Shown here in pieces: positions 31,577 through 40,474 of a DNA stretch of 64,000 bases. A program made the translations under genes and the position numbers. The stretch is from Halorubrum amylolyticum (GTDB taxonomy: Archaea; Halobacteriota; Halobacteria; Halobacteriales; Haloferacaceae), in assembly GCF_004114995.1 (NCBI RefSeq), contig NZ_SDJP01000002.1, forward strand, positions 1 through 64,000, written 5' to 3'. The notes beneath the pieces are model-generated. The model made no database searches. It was not told where the DNA came from and worked only from the letters and a program-made list of their open reading frames with translations. Positions within the stretch are counted from its first letter, which is position 1. Each line of letters starts with the position of its first letter.

Positions 31577-32752
31577 ATGATCATCGTAACCGTCGCCACC
31601 CTCGGGGTGGCCGCCGCCGCCAGCCTCTTCATGGCGTGGTCGATCGGCGCCGGCTCCTCCGGGTCGACCCCGTTCGCTCCGGCGGTCGGCGCCAACGCCA
31701 TCTCGGTGATGCGCGCGGGGCTCGTCGTCGGCGTGTTGGGGCTGCTCGGCGCGATCCTGCAGGGCGCGAACGTGACGGAGGCGGTGGGGACCGAGCTGAT
31801 CGGCGGCGTCACCCTCACGGCCGGCGCGGCCATCGTCGCGCTCCTCACCGCGGCCGCGCTCGTCGCGATCGGGGTGTTCGCCGGCTACCCGATCGCGACC
31901 GCCTTCACGGTCACCGGCGCCGTCGTCGGCGTCGGGCTCGCGATGGGCGGCGACCCCGCGTGGCCGAAGTACACCGAGATCCTCACGCTGTGGGTGCTCA
32001 CCCCGTTCGCCGGCGGCGGCGTCGCCTACGTCGTCGCGCGCGGGCTCATCGGCGATGTGCTCCCCGAGCGACCGCTCACCGCCGCGCTCGCCGGGCTGGT
32101 CGGCGCGATCGTCGCGAACGTCGGGTTCGCGCTACTCGGGCCGGCCGGCGAGCAGGCGTCGCTGTCGGAGGCGCTCGGTCCCGGGCTCGGGGTCGGCGAG
32201 GCCGGGAGCGCGCTCGTCACGGCCGCGGTCGCCGCGGTCGTTGCGGTCGCGGTGTACGCCGACCTCGGCCGCGACCGCGAGGGCGCGCAGCGCCGGTTCC
32301 TCCTCGCGATGGGCGGGCTCGTCGCGTTCTCGGCCGGCGGCTCGCAGGTCGGCCTCGCGATCGGCCCGCTCGTCCCGATCTTCAGCGACGTGGGGGTCCC
32401 GCTGTGGGCGCTGCTCGTCGGCGGCGGCGCTGGGCTGCTCGTCGGCTCGTGGACCGGCGCGCCGCGAATGATCAAGGCGATCTCGCAGGACTACGCCTCG
32501 ATGGGGCCCCGGCGGTCGATCTCGGCGCTCATCCCGTCGTTCGCGATCGCGCAGATCGCCGTCGCGTTCGGGATCCCCGTCTCGTTCAACGAGATCATCG
32601 TCTCCGCCATCGTCGGCGCCGGGTACGCCGCGGGCGACGCCGGTGTGAGCCGCGCGAAGATGGGGTACACCGTGTTCGCGTGGATCGCGTCGCTCGTCGG
32701 ATCGCTTGGGCTCGGGTTCGGCGTGTACACGGCCGCGCAGTTCGTAGTGTGA
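31577..32752 (+). CDS. PiT family inorganic phosphate transporter
   Basis: A 391-residue membrane protein with roughly ten or eleven hydrophobic helices and two inverted halves. Each half carries the PiT-type loop: ANAISVMRAG in the first half and, in the second, the GAPRMIKAIS/SFNEIIVSAIVGAGYA region. PiT proteins import phosphate driven by H+ or Na+. The classic GAND is GANA here, as in many archaeal members. It follows a 42-residue membrane microprotein by one base. No PhoU-like gene is adjacent. Confidence 0.88.
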   Translation: MIIVTVATLGVAAAASLFMAWSIGAGSSGSTPFAPAVGANAISVMRAGLVVGVLGLLGAILQGANVTEAVGTELIGGVTLTAGAAIVALLTAAALVAIGVFAGYPIATAFTVTGAVVGVGLAMGGDPAWPKYTEILTLWVLTPFAGGGVAYVVARGLIGDVLPERPLTAALAGLVGAIVANVGFALLGPAGEQASLSEALGPGLGVGEAGSALVTAAVAAVVAVAVYADLGRDREGAQRRFLLAMGGLVAFSAGGSQVGLAIGPLVPIFSDVGVPLWALLVGGGAGLLVGSWTGAPRMIKAISQDYASMGPRRSISALIPSFAIAQIAVAFGIPVSFNEIIVSAIVGAGYAAGDAGVSRAKMGYTVFAWIASLVGSLGLGFGVYTAAQFVV

Positions 32753-32899
32753 CGGGCGACGCGATCGGCGCCGAGTCGGTTCGCCCGCCTGACTCGTATA
32801 CGCGGCGGCGGACGCGTTCGCCGACGAATAGACCCGTCGGAACCGGCGGTCGGTCCCCGAAGGGTTGCCTTTATCAGCGCGCCGGGCCAACGGAGCGTA

Positions 32900-33631
32900 A
32901 TGCGAACACCGACTGGCGACCTCTCCGACGGGCCGGCCGAGGAGCTAGGCCGCGACCAGCCCGTCTTCGGACCGGAGATCGGCGAGTTCGAACACAGCGA
33001 ACGCCGCGCGGCGCAGGCCGACGGCGAGGGCGAGATGAAGACCGGCACCACGACGGTCGGCATCAAAACCGCCGACGGCGTCGTGATGGCGACCGACATG
33101 CGCGCCTCTCTCGGCGGCATGGTCTCCTCGAAGGACGTCCAGAAGGTCGAGGAGGTCCACCCCCGCGGCGCGCTGACCATCGCCGGCTCCGTCTCCGCCG
33201 CCCAGAACCTCATCTCGACGCTGAAGGCCGAGACGAGCCTCTACGAAACCCGCCGCGGCAAGGACATGTCCATGGAGGCGCTGTCGACGCTCACCGGGAA
33301 CCTCCTCCGCTCCGGCGCGTTCTACATCGTCCAGCCGATCCTCGGCGGCGTCGACGACGAGGGCGCCCATATCTACTCCATCGACGCCCTCGGCGGCACG
33401 ACCGAGGAGGAGTACACCGTCACCGGCTCCGGCTCCCAGTACGCCCTCGGTGTCCTCGAACAGGAGTACCACGACGACGTGACCGTCGACGAGGCGACCG
33501 AGATCGCCGCGAAGGCGATCCAGTCCGCCGTCGAGCGCGACCTCGCGTCCGGCAACGGGATCAACGTCGCCGTCGTCACCGACGATGGCGTAGACATCAC
33601 CCGCTACAAGGACTTCGACGACCTGCTGTAA
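32900..33631 (+). CDS. psmB: 20S proteasome beta subunit
   Basis: A 243-residue beta subunit. Residues 1-49 are an acidic propeptide removed by autocatalysis at KTG/TTTVG; T50 becomes the N-terminal nucleophile. The mature part shows D17 (MATDMRAS) and the conserved SGSQYALG loop bearing the S/D of the active site. The 49-residue propeptide equals that of the Haloferax beta subunit as I recall it. The proteasome degrades SAMP-modified and other proteins. A TATA-like ctttatc lies at about 32869-32875, 28 bases before the ATG. Confidence 0.97.
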   Translation: MRTPTGDLSDGPAEELGRDQPVFGPEIGEFEHSERRAAQADGEGEMKTGTTTVGIKTADGVVMATDMRASLGGMVSSKDVQKVEEVHPRGALTIAGSVSAAQNLISTLKAETSLYETRRGKDMSMEALSTLTGNLLRSGAFYIVQPILGGVDDEGAHIYSIDALGGTTEEEYTVTGSGSQYALGVLEQEYHDDVTVDEATEIAAKAIQSAVERDLASGNGINVAVVTDDGVDITRYKDFDDLL

Positions 33632-33732
33632 GGCGGTCCGCGGAGCGTCCGCGAACTCGTTTTGCGATCCGCTCCGACCCGTTCTGCTCTGCTCCGATTC
33701 CGCGTTCTCCCGTCACGCGACACGGCGACAGC

Positions 33733-34545
33733 CTAGGCGCCGCGGTCTTCGGCGGCGTCGGCGTCAGTCGCGTCGGCCGCTTCTGTCGCGTCGGCCGCTT
33801 CCGTCGCGTCACCCACGTCCTTCGGCGACCGAATCCCGTCGCCCCAGTAGAACCGCGGGCCGAGGACGAGGTAGCCGACGGAGAGGAACAGCAGCGCGAA
33901 CGCGAACCCCTCGCCGATCCACGCGGGGAGGAGGCTCGTGGCCATGTGGCCGATCGGAGTGAGGATCACGGCCGCCTGCACGACCCCCATCACGAGCGCG
34001 TCCTGTGCATGGAGGTCGGGGTACGTGACGGTCGACCCCATCAACAGGGCGAACGCGGCGGTCGCCGCGACGAGCAGCGCGGGGGCGGTGTAGCCGGCGA
34101 TGACGGCCGCGGCGAGCACCGTGGCCGCCAGCGTCGTCGGCACGCCCACCGTCTCGCGCTCGCCGGTGTCGTAGGCCGTGTACATCCCGAGCCGGGCGAC
34201 CGCCATCGAGACGAACAGGGCCGCGACGCCGAGGCCGGCGGCGACGAAGACCGGATCGGCCGCGAACGACCGCGCGTCGAGGACGACGAACGCAACGAGC
34301 GCGGCGGGCGCGACCCCGAACGACGCCACGTCGGCTAGCGAGTCGAGGTACGGCCCGGCGTCGGTGGAGCCGCGGTGGCGCGCCACGACGCCGTCGAGCC
34401 CGTCCGCGACCGCGGCGAGCAGGACGAGGCGGGCCGCGAGCCGGGGGTCGACGGCGGCGGCGACGGTCGCGAGGAACCCGACCGCCGCGTTCGCCACCGT
34501 CACCGCGTCCGCGAGGCCGAGCCGCCCGACGAACCGCAAATGCAT
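33733..34545 (-). CDS. CDP-alcohol phosphatidyltransferase, probable archaetidylserine synthase
   Basis: A 270-residue membrane enzyme. The CDP-alcohol phosphotransferase motif DGxxAR...GxxxDxxxD is present (D51, G52, A55, R56, G64, D68, D72), followed by five or six further helices. By its PssA-like pattern it probably joins CDP-archaeol to serine. The C-terminus is a repetitive acidic tail (DATEAA units). The ATG at 34545 gives the family N-terminus; the frame is open upstream without homology. Which alcohol it uses cannot be proven from sequence. Confidence 0.85.
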   Translation of the reverse strand: MHLRFVGRLGLADAVTVANAAVGFLATVAAAVDPRLAARLVLLAAVADGLDGVVARHRGSTDAGPYLDSLADVASFGVAPAALVAFVVLDARSFAADPVFVAAGLGVAALFVSMAVARLGMYTAYDTGERETVGVPTTLAATVLAAAVIAGYTAPALLVAATAAFALLMGSTVTYPDLHAQDALVMGVVQAAVILTPIGHMATSLLPAWIGEGFAFALLFLSVGYLVLGPRFYWGDGIRSPKDVGDATEAADATEAADATDADAAEDRGA

Positions 34546-34687
34546 ACGGGATCGGTCGCCGAGCCGGGTTTTAGGGTTTGTTATCTGCGGAGCGCGCGGA
34601 CCGGCCGGGAGCGGTCGGAGCCGCGTGGTGCGCGAAACTCGCCGCGTGGGGAGAAGTATTAAGAACGGGATGGCCCAAGTTCGGGGC

Positions 34688-35830
34688 ATGGATCCGATCA
34701 CCCTCCAATCCGGCCTCGGGTTCGGCCTAGTGAGCGTCGGGCTGCTCTTCCTGCTGCTCGTGGTCGTCACGCTCTGGCAGTCGTTCGAGATCGTCGACGC
34801 CTACGAGAAGAAGACGCTCACCGTCTTCGGCGAGTATCGCAAGCTCCTCGAACCGGGTATCAACCTCATCCCGCCGTTCGTCTCCCGCACGTACCCGTTC
34901 GACATGCGCACGCAGACGCTCGACGTCCCCCGCCAGGAGGCGATCACGCGGGACAACTCGCCGGTGACCGCGGACGCGGTCGTCTACATCAAGGTGATGG
35001 ACGCGAAGAAGGCGTTCCTCGAAGTGGACGACTACAAGAAGGCCGTCTCGAACCTCGCGCAGACGACCCTCCGGGCCGTTCTCGGCGACATGGAGCTCGA
35101 CGACACGCTGAACAAGCGGCAGGAGATCAACGCGAAGATCCGCAAGGAGCTGGACGAGCCGACCGACGAGTGGGGAATTCGCGTCGAGAGCGTCGAGGTC
35201 CGCGAGGTCAATCCCTCGAAGGACGTCCAGCAGGCGATGGAGCAGCAGACCTCCGCCGAGCGCCGCCGCCGCGCGATGATCCTCGAAGCGCAGGGGGAAC
35301 GCCGCTCCGCGGTCGAGCAGGCGGAGGGTGACAAGCAGTCGAACATCATCCGCGCGCAGGGTGAAAAGCAGTCCCAGATCCTCGAAGCGCAGGGGGACGC
35401 GATTTCGACCGTCCTCCGCGCGCGCTCCGCCGAGTCGATGGGCGAGCGCGCCATCATCGAGCGCGGCATGGAGACCCTCGAAGAGATCGGCAAAGGCGAA
35501 TCCACCACGTTCGTGCTCCCGCAGGAACTCACCAGCCTCGTCGGCCGCTACGGCAAGGCGCTCTCCGGCTCCGACGTGCAGCAGATGGAGGGGCTCGACG
35601 GCAAGGAGTTCGACGACGACACCCGCAAGATGCTCGGGCTCGACGATATCGACGAGATCCTCGGCCAGATCGAGGAGTCCGCGGAGATGGACGTCGAGGA
35701 GTTGGAGAAGGAGGCCGAGGCGGTCAAGGCCGGCGGCGCCGGCGCGGACATCAAGTCGGCCGACGAAGTCATTCAGGAGATGGACGAGGAGGCCGTCGAC
35801 GGCGACGTGGAGACCGAACGCGAGGGCTGA
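34688..35830 (+). CDS. SPFH/band-7 (stomatin-like) membrane protein
   Basis: A 380-residue protein. One N-terminal helix (residues 9-30) anchors it. The SPFH domain follows (about 33-190, with PFDMRTQTLDVPRQEAITRD-type core), then a long Ala/Glu/Gln coiled coil (about 190-260) that drives oligomer rings. The final 100 residues are acidic and helical. Such proteins organise membrane microdomains and often regulate membrane proteases; no NfeD partner is next to it. An ATG six codons upstream is possible, but the TATA-like attaag (about 34655) fits 34688 better. Confidence 0.93.
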   Translation: MDPITLQSGLGFGLVSVGLLFLLLVVVTLWQSFEIVDAYEKKTLTVFGEYRKLLEPGINLIPPFVSRTYPFDMRTQTLDVPRQEAITRDNSPVTADAVVYIKVMDAKKAFLEVDDYKKAVSNLAQTTLRAVLGDMELDDTLNKRQEINAKIRKELDEPTDEWGIRVESVEVREVNPSKDVQQAMEQQTSAERRRRAMILEAQGERRSAVEQAEGDKQSNIIRAQGEKQSQILEAQGDAISTVLRARSAESMGERAIIERGMETLEEIGKGESTTFVLPQELTSLVGRYGKALSGSDVQQMEGLDGKEFDDDTRKMLGLDDIDEILGQIEESAEMDVEELEKEAEAVKAGGAGADIKSADEVIQEMDEEAVDGDVETEREG

Positions 35831-35966
35831 CTGACGGGCTCTCCTCGATTTCGTCGCCGGCAACCCCGTGGCCGGCGACGACCCGGCGGCCGACGCCCGG
35901 GGCGCGAAGCGGTCCGACACCGCCCCGAACGAAGTGCTTTTGTCGAGTCGACGATTATCTTGTCTC

Positions 35967-36593
35967 GTGACCGACGGGATCGACGGACGGAAACGCGAGA
36001 CGCTCCGGCGGTTCGCCGCCGTCGGAGCCGCCGCGCCGTTCGTCGGGACCGCGAGCGCCGAGGCCGGAAACGACGACTCCGAGCGAACCGACGCGAACGA
36101 GACCCGCGAGGCGATCCGCGGGTACGTGCCGACGACCCCCGGTGCCCACTTCTCGAAGCTCCGCGACGACCTCCGGCTCGGGACCGGCGAGGCGCAACAC
36201 CACCTCCGGAAGCTGGAGGAGGCCGGCGAGATCGAGTCGGCGAAGGACGCCGACTACCGGCGGTACTTCCCGGCCGACAGGTTCGACGACCTCGACAAGC
36301 GCGCGCTCGGGTACCTCCGGCGCGACACGCCCCGCGGGATGATCCTCGCGCTGTTGCGCGACCCGGAGGCGACCGGCGCGGAGCTGGCCGCCGAGCTCGG
36401 TGTCTCCCGGCCGACCGTGAGCGCCGCGGCCGCCGACCTCGACGAGGCCGGCCTCCTCGACCGGACCGACGGCTACGCGCTGACCGAATCGGAGCGGCTG
36501 CTCACGCTCGCGGTCCGATACGCCGACTCCTTCGACGCAGACGCCGTCGCCTTCGCGGACGACGCGGCCGATCTCGTCGCTTACGACCCGTAG
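35967..36593 (+). CDS. Winged-helix transcriptional regulator with a Tat-like or membrane N-terminus
   Basis: A 208-residue protein with a GTG start. Residues 9-32 read as a signal or anchor (RRFAAVGAAAPFVGTASA, preceded by Lys/Arg). Two winged-helix units follow: 45-105 (YVPTTPGAHFSKLRDDL, then HHLRKLEEAGEIES) and 115-190 (ATGAELAAELGVSRPTVSAA). The pattern matches haloarchaeal two-wHTH regulators. A Tat-like leader on a DNA-binding protein is odd; it may be a membrane tether. A TATA-like gattatct lies just 10 bases upstream, so the true start could be downstream. Confidence 0.75.
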   Translation: MTDGIDGRKRETLRRFAAVGAAAPFVGTASAEAGNDDSERTDANETREAIRGYVPTTPGAHFSKLRDDLRLGTGEAQHHLRKLEEAGEIESAKDADYRRYFPADRFDDLDKRALGYLRRDTPRGMILALLRDPEATGAELAAELGVSRPTVSAAAADLDEAGLLDRTDGYALTESERLLTLAVRYADSFDADAVAFADDAADLVAYDP

Positions 36594-36618
36594 CGGGCGG
36601 CGCTCGCGGGCGTCTCGC

Positions 36619-36879
36619 CTACGCCTCCCCCGTGACCATCCACGTCGTCCCCGACGAGTACCCCCACTTCTCGACGTCGATGTCGGCGGCCGCGTCGGCG
36701 ACCGCGCCCATGTTCGCGCCGACCTCCTTCGCGGAGAGGTCGAGCTCGTCGGCGATCAGCCGTGACTTGAAGTACGTCCGATCGCCGGCATTCTCGCGCA
36801 GGTAGCGGAGGATTCGCGCCTGCTTCGCGGAGAGGCCGGCTGACTCGACGGCGACCGCGTCGGGTTGGACCGTGCTCAT
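36619..36879 (-). CDS. Small winged-helix-like haloarchaeal protein, 86 aa
   Basis: An 86-residue protein with a helix-turn-helix-like core (SAKQARILRYLRENAG, then SRLIADELDLSAKEVGANM). The family is widespread in haloarchaea, and I believe it corresponds to DUF7123 (unverified). The C-terminal VEKWGYSSGTTWMVT segment looks like a wing. It may be a small DNA-binding protein. The ATG at 36879 gives the family start. Confidence 0.8.
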   Translation of the reverse strand: MSTVQPDAVAVESAGLSAKQARILRYLRENAGDRTYFKSRLIADELDLSAKEVGANMGAVADAAADIDVEKWGYSSGTTWMVTGEA

Positions 36880-37031
36880 ACCGGACACAGGTCGCGTCCC
36901 CCCATAAGGCGGTTGGTAGACCGAGTTAACACGCCGCAGTCGTGCGGTTTCGCTCACTGACGGTGGTCGCGGCGGCGGATAGGCGCCGCGTTTCGGTACG
37001 ATCCTCGAACGTCGGGCGTGGCCGGTTCGAC

Positions 37032-37592
37032 TCAGTACAGGTCGGAGACGAACGGGCCGAGCGCTCCCGCCACCGCCGCCGCCAGCGCGTCGGCGCGGTC
37101 GACGCGGCCGGCCGTGAACGCCCCCGCGGCGCCGCCGCGCCTCGCGATCCCCGTCGTGTCGAGCACGTCGTCCATCACGGGACCGAGCTCCTCCCCTTCC
37201 TCGATCCGTGCGGCCACGTCGGTCGGGAGCGCGACGCTCGGCCCCGCGCCGCGGCCGAGTCGGGACCCGTCCGAGACCGCCGCCCACATGACGAGGAAGA
37301 GCCCGTCCGCGCCGTCGAAGCGCGCGACGCCGCCCTCGATGCCGACGCCGAGGTCGTACGCGCCCGGCTCCGCGTCGAGAGCGGCTTCAGCACGGTTCTC
37401 CGCGCCGGCGACCGTCTCGGCGTGGCCGGTCGGCTGCTCGCTCACCCCGGACGGGACGGGGACCGACTCGATCGCGACGGTCGCCCGGTCTCCGGCGGTC
37501 TCGCCGGCGAGGTCGCGTCCCCGCGACGACTCCAGGACCCGTTCGACCGCGCGCCGCTTCACCGGGTTGCCGCTGCCGACGCCGACTCGCAT
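37032..37592 (-). CDS. DUF84 family non-canonical purine NTP phosphatase (YjjX-like)
   Basis: A 186-residue protein beginning RVGVGSGNPVKRRAVERVL, the nucleotide-binding start of the inosine/xanthosine triphosphatase family. It continues with VPSGVSEQPTGHAETVAGA-type and GVGIEGGV motifs. The family hydrolyses ITP and XTP to keep them out of nucleic acids. It ends in the PVMDDVLDTTGIARRGGAAG region that matches archaeal members. It lies 20 bases after the cobalamin-binding-protein-like gene on the same strand and may be co-transcribed with it. Confidence 0.88.
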   Translation of the reverse strand: MRVGVGSGNPVKRRAVERVLESSRGRDLAGETAGDRATVAIESVPVPSGVSEQPTGHAETVAGAENRAEAALDAEPGAYDLGVGIEGGVARFDGADGLFLVMWAAVSDGSRLGRGAGPSVALPTDVAARIEEGEELGPVMDDVLDTTGIARRGGAAGAFTAGRVDRADALAAAVAGALGPFVSDLY

Positions 37593-37612
37593 ACCCGTGA
37601 TCGAGCGACGGG

Positions 37613-38422
37613 CTACGAATAGCTCTCGATCCCCGGATGGAACAGTCCGGCCAGCCGCTCGACGCCGTCGATCAGGGCGGGGCTCGGCTGGTTCAAGAGG
37701 GAATCGTCGATGACGTGGACGGGAGCGTCGACGTCCCAGTCGCGCCCCTCGACGGTCGCGGGATCGATCCGGTCCCCGTGCCCGCAGACGTGGACGACGA
37801 CGTGGTCGGGGTCGGCCCGCTCGATCGTCGCGAGGTCGACCTCGCGGGAGCGCTCGCCGGGGTCGACGAAGGGGTATCGGCCGCCGGCGGCGCGCACGGC
37901 GCCGGGGACCCAGTTGCCCGCGGCCATCGGCGGGTCCGACCACTCCTCGCAGTAGACGGTCGGGCGCGGGCGGTCCGCGACCGCGTCGGCGACTCGGTCG
38001 AGGCGCTCTCGGGCCTCGGCGGCGAGGCGCTCGCCGGCCTCGGGCCGACCCACGTCGGCGCCGCGGGCGGCGAAGGTCGCGACCGCCTCGTCGAGCGTCG
38101 CCGGCTCGCGGTGACGGACGGCGAACCCCCGCTCGCGGCAGTCGTCGGCGAGATCACCCTGGAGCCCGTCGCTGGTGAGGACGACATCGGGATCGAGACC
38201 GGCGACGCGGTCGAGGTCGGGGTTGAGCCAGCCGCCGACGGCAACGGGGGGGTCGTCGTCCGTCGGCGTCGGGTCCGAGTGCGCGGCGCCCGCGTGCGCT
38301 TCGCCCGTGCCGTCCGGGGGCTCGCAGTGGTGCGTGACGCCGACGAGCGCCTCGGCGGCGCCGAGGGCAGTCACGGTCGCCGTCGCGCTCGGGGCCAGCG
38401 AGACGACGCGTGGGGTGCTCAT
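37613..38422 (-). CDS. Cytoplasmic BtuF-like (helical-backbone) corrinoid/metal-binding protein
   Basis: A 269-residue protein of the BtuF/FecB helical-backbone receptor fold. It starts directly with the first strand (RVVSLAPSATATVTALGA) and lacks any signal peptide or lipobox, so it should be cytoplasmic. Middle features: GGWLNPDLDRVAGLDPDVV and PTVYCEEWSDPPM. Signal-less relatives are known in archaea and bacteria as cobalamin-binding proteins of unclear role. The ATG at 38422 is preferred to one 10 codons upstream because the fold starts there. No BtuCD genes are nearby. Confidence 0.85.
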   Translation of the reverse strand: MSTPRVVSLAPSATATVTALGAAEALVGVTHHCEPPDGTGEAHAGAAHSDPTPTDDDPPVAVGGWLNPDLDRVAGLDPDVVLTSDGLQGDLADDCRERGFAVRHREPATLDEAVATFAARGADVGRPEAGERLAAEARERLDRVADAVADRPRPTVYCEEWSDPPMAAGNWVPGAVRAAGGRYPFVDPGERSREVDLATIERADPDHVVVHVCGHGDRIDPATVEGRDWDVDAPVHVIDDSLLNQPSPALIDGVERLAGLFHPGIESYS

Positions 38423-38629
38423 GAGGAACGGGTCGGTGCGCCACCGGCCCAAGCGTTTCGGTCGTCTCCAACGTCGGGAACCGCGACGAGATCCCCGAAA
38501 ACCCGTGATAGATCGTGTCCTTTCGTCGGGATTCCGGCGACGCGTTCCGGTCGTTTTAAGTTCGGTTCCGCTGTCTATCGGACAAGATCGCTCTCGGGCC
38601 GTGTTCAGTTACCGAGAGGGGGTTTAGCC

Positions 38630-39604
38630 ATGAGTGAACGATTACACACGCGGGGGAGTCGCTCCCGAACGGAGACGGACGAGACAGAATCGGAACAGAC
38701 CGACGAGACGCTGAGTTGTCCGGAGTGCGACGGCAACGTCATCAACGACGAGGAGCACGGCGAGAGCGTCTGCGCCGACTGCGGGCTCGTCGTCGAGGCC
38801 GACTCGGTCGACCGCGGGCCGGAGTGGCGCGCGTTCGACTCCCGCGAGAAGGACGAGAAGAGCCGCGTCGGCGCCCCGACGACCAACACGATGCACGACA
38901 AGGGGCTCTCGACGAACATCGACTGGCGCGACAAGGACGCGTACGGTCGGTCGCTCGGCGCGCGCCAGCGCCAGAAGATGCAGCGGCTCCGTAAGTGGAA
39001 CGAGCGGTTCCGCACCCGCGACTCGAAGGAGCGCAACCTGAAGCAGGCGCTCGGCGAGATCGACCGGATGGCCAGCGCACAGGGGCTCCCGGACAACGTC
39101 CGCGAGACCGCCTCCGTCATCTACCGCCGCGCGCTCGACGAGGACCTGCTTCCCGGTCGCTCCATCGAGGGCGTCTCCACCTCCTGCGTGTACGCCGCCG
39201 CCCGGATGGCCGGCGTCCCGCGCAGCCTCGACGAGATCGCCGACGTGTCCCGCGTCGAGAAGGCCGAGATCGCCCGGACGTACCGCTACGTCGTCCGCGA
39301 GCTCAAGCTCGAAGTGAAGCCGGCCGACCCCGAACAGTACGTCCCGCGGTTCGCCTCCGATCTGGAGCTCTCCGAGGAGTCGGAGATGCGCGCGAAGAGC
39401 CTCCTGCGCAACGCCAAGGACAAGGGCGTCCACTCGGGCAAGTCGCCGGTGGGCCTCGCGGCCGCCGCCGTCTACGCCGCCGCCCTCCTCACCAACGAGA
39501 AGACGACGCAGGCCGCGGTCTCGGAGGTCGCCGACATCAGCGAGGTCACCATCCGGAACCGGTATCACGAGCTGTTAGAGGCCGAGGACGGCCTCGTCGC
39601 GTAA
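38630..39604 (+). CDS. tfb: Transcription initiation factor IIB (TFB)
   Basis: A 324-residue TFB that bridges TBP-DNA and RNA polymerase. The zinc ribbon uses C30, C33, C48 and C51. The B-finger/linker region follows (GPEWRAFDSREKDEKSRVG in part). Two cyclin folds occupy about 125-215 and 220-315, ending in the helix-turn-helix that contacts the BRE (VADISEVTIRNRYHEL). Haloarchaea have many TFB paralogues with different promoter preferences; I cannot assign the letter. A G-rich Shine-Dalgarno-like gagggggt sits about 8 bases before the ATG, unusual beside the many leaderless starts here. Confidence 0.97.
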   Translation: MSERLHTRGSRSRTETDETESEQTDETLSCPECDGNVINDEEHGESVCADCGLVVEADSVDRGPEWRAFDSREKDEKSRVGAPTTNTMHDKGLSTNIDWRDKDAYGRSLGARQRQKMQRLRKWNERFRTRDSKERNLKQALGEIDRMASAQGLPDNVRETASVIYRRALDEDLLPGRSIEGVSTSCVYAAARMAGVPRSLDEIADVSRVEKAEIARTYRYVVRELKLEVKPADPEQYVPRFASDLELSEESEMRAKSLLRNAKDKGVHSGKSPVGLAAAAVYAAALLTNEKTTQAAVSEVADISEVTIRNRYHELLEAEDGLVA

Positions 39605-39693
39605 GCGCGACCGGACGGCGATTTTCTGCACCTGTCGATTCAGTTCCACCCCGGACGCACACAGCTAAGTCCCCGGCCACGGTATGCCGCCGT

Positions 39694-40401
39694 ATGTTCG
39701 AGGAGTTCGTCCTGACCGCGAGCACGGCCGACCTCGCCGAGGAGCCGCGCGCCCGCGAGTACGCCGACGCCGTGGAGTTCCGGATGGATCTGGCGAGCGA
39801 CCCGCTCGCCCAGCTCGACGCGTACGACGGCGAACTCCCGCTGCTTGTCACGAACCGGGCGTCGTGGGAGGGCGGCGAGGCCGACGACCTCGGCCGGTAC
39901 GACGCGCTCTCGACCGCGCTCGGCCGAGACGCGGTCGCCGCCATCGACGTCGAGCTTGCGGCCCTGCGCGGGACGCACCCGGAGCCGTCCGAGGAGTCGC
40001 GCGCGGCAGCGCTGCGCGACACGGCCCGCGAGGAGGGGGTCGCGGTTGTCGCGTCCGTCCACGACTTCGAGTCGACCCCGGAGCCCGCGGCGCTCGTCGA
40101 CCTGCTCGCCGACGCGGCCGCCGAGGGCGACGTGGGAAAGCTGGCGACGGCCGCGACGGCCCCGGCGGACGCGCTCGCCATGATCGAGGCGACCCACGAG
40201 GCGACCGCGGCGGGCCACCGCGTCGCGACGATGTGCATGGGCGAGCCGGGCCGGCACACCCGCGCGGTCACCCCGCTGTACGGCTCGCGGATCGGGTACG
40301 CACCCGTCGACCCCGCGAACGCGACCGCGCCCGGTCAGTTTCCCCTCGCCACGCTCCGGGACCTCGTCGACGGGCTGGGCGGCGGCGACGCGGACGACTG
40401 A
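39694..40401 (+). CDS. aroD: 3-dehydroquinate dehydratase, type I
   Basis: A 235-residue type I dehydroquinase of the shikimate pathway, a TIM barrel that forms a Schiff base. E28 and R30 (VEFRMD), H122 (SVHDFE) and the Schiff-base K148 (GKLATAA) match the family catalytic set, and the C-terminal SRIGYAPVDPANATAPGQ loop closes the site. The ATG at 39694 gives the family start. No other shikimate genes adjoin it. Confidence 0.95.
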   Translation: MFEEFVLTASTADLAEEPRAREYADAVEFRMDLASDPLAQLDAYDGELPLLVTNRASWEGGEADDLGRYDALSTALGRDAVAAIDVELAALRGTHPEPSEESRAAALRDTAREEGVAVVASVHDFESTPEPAALVDLLADAAAEGDVGKLATAATAPADALAMIEATHEATAAGHRVATMCMGEPGRHTRAVTPLYGSRIGYAPVDPANATAPGQFPLATLRDLVDGLGGGDADD

Positions 40402-40474
40402 TCCGGACCGAGCGGGCGGCGGGACCCACGCTCGGATCAACATATTCACTACAGGCCGTCACGAACCGGGGTGT

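Noticed and set aside
34670-34687. Earlier ATG for the SPFH gene
   Set aside because: It would lie only about 15 bases from the TATA-like box, too close for archaeal initiation; the later ATG fits spacing and family length.
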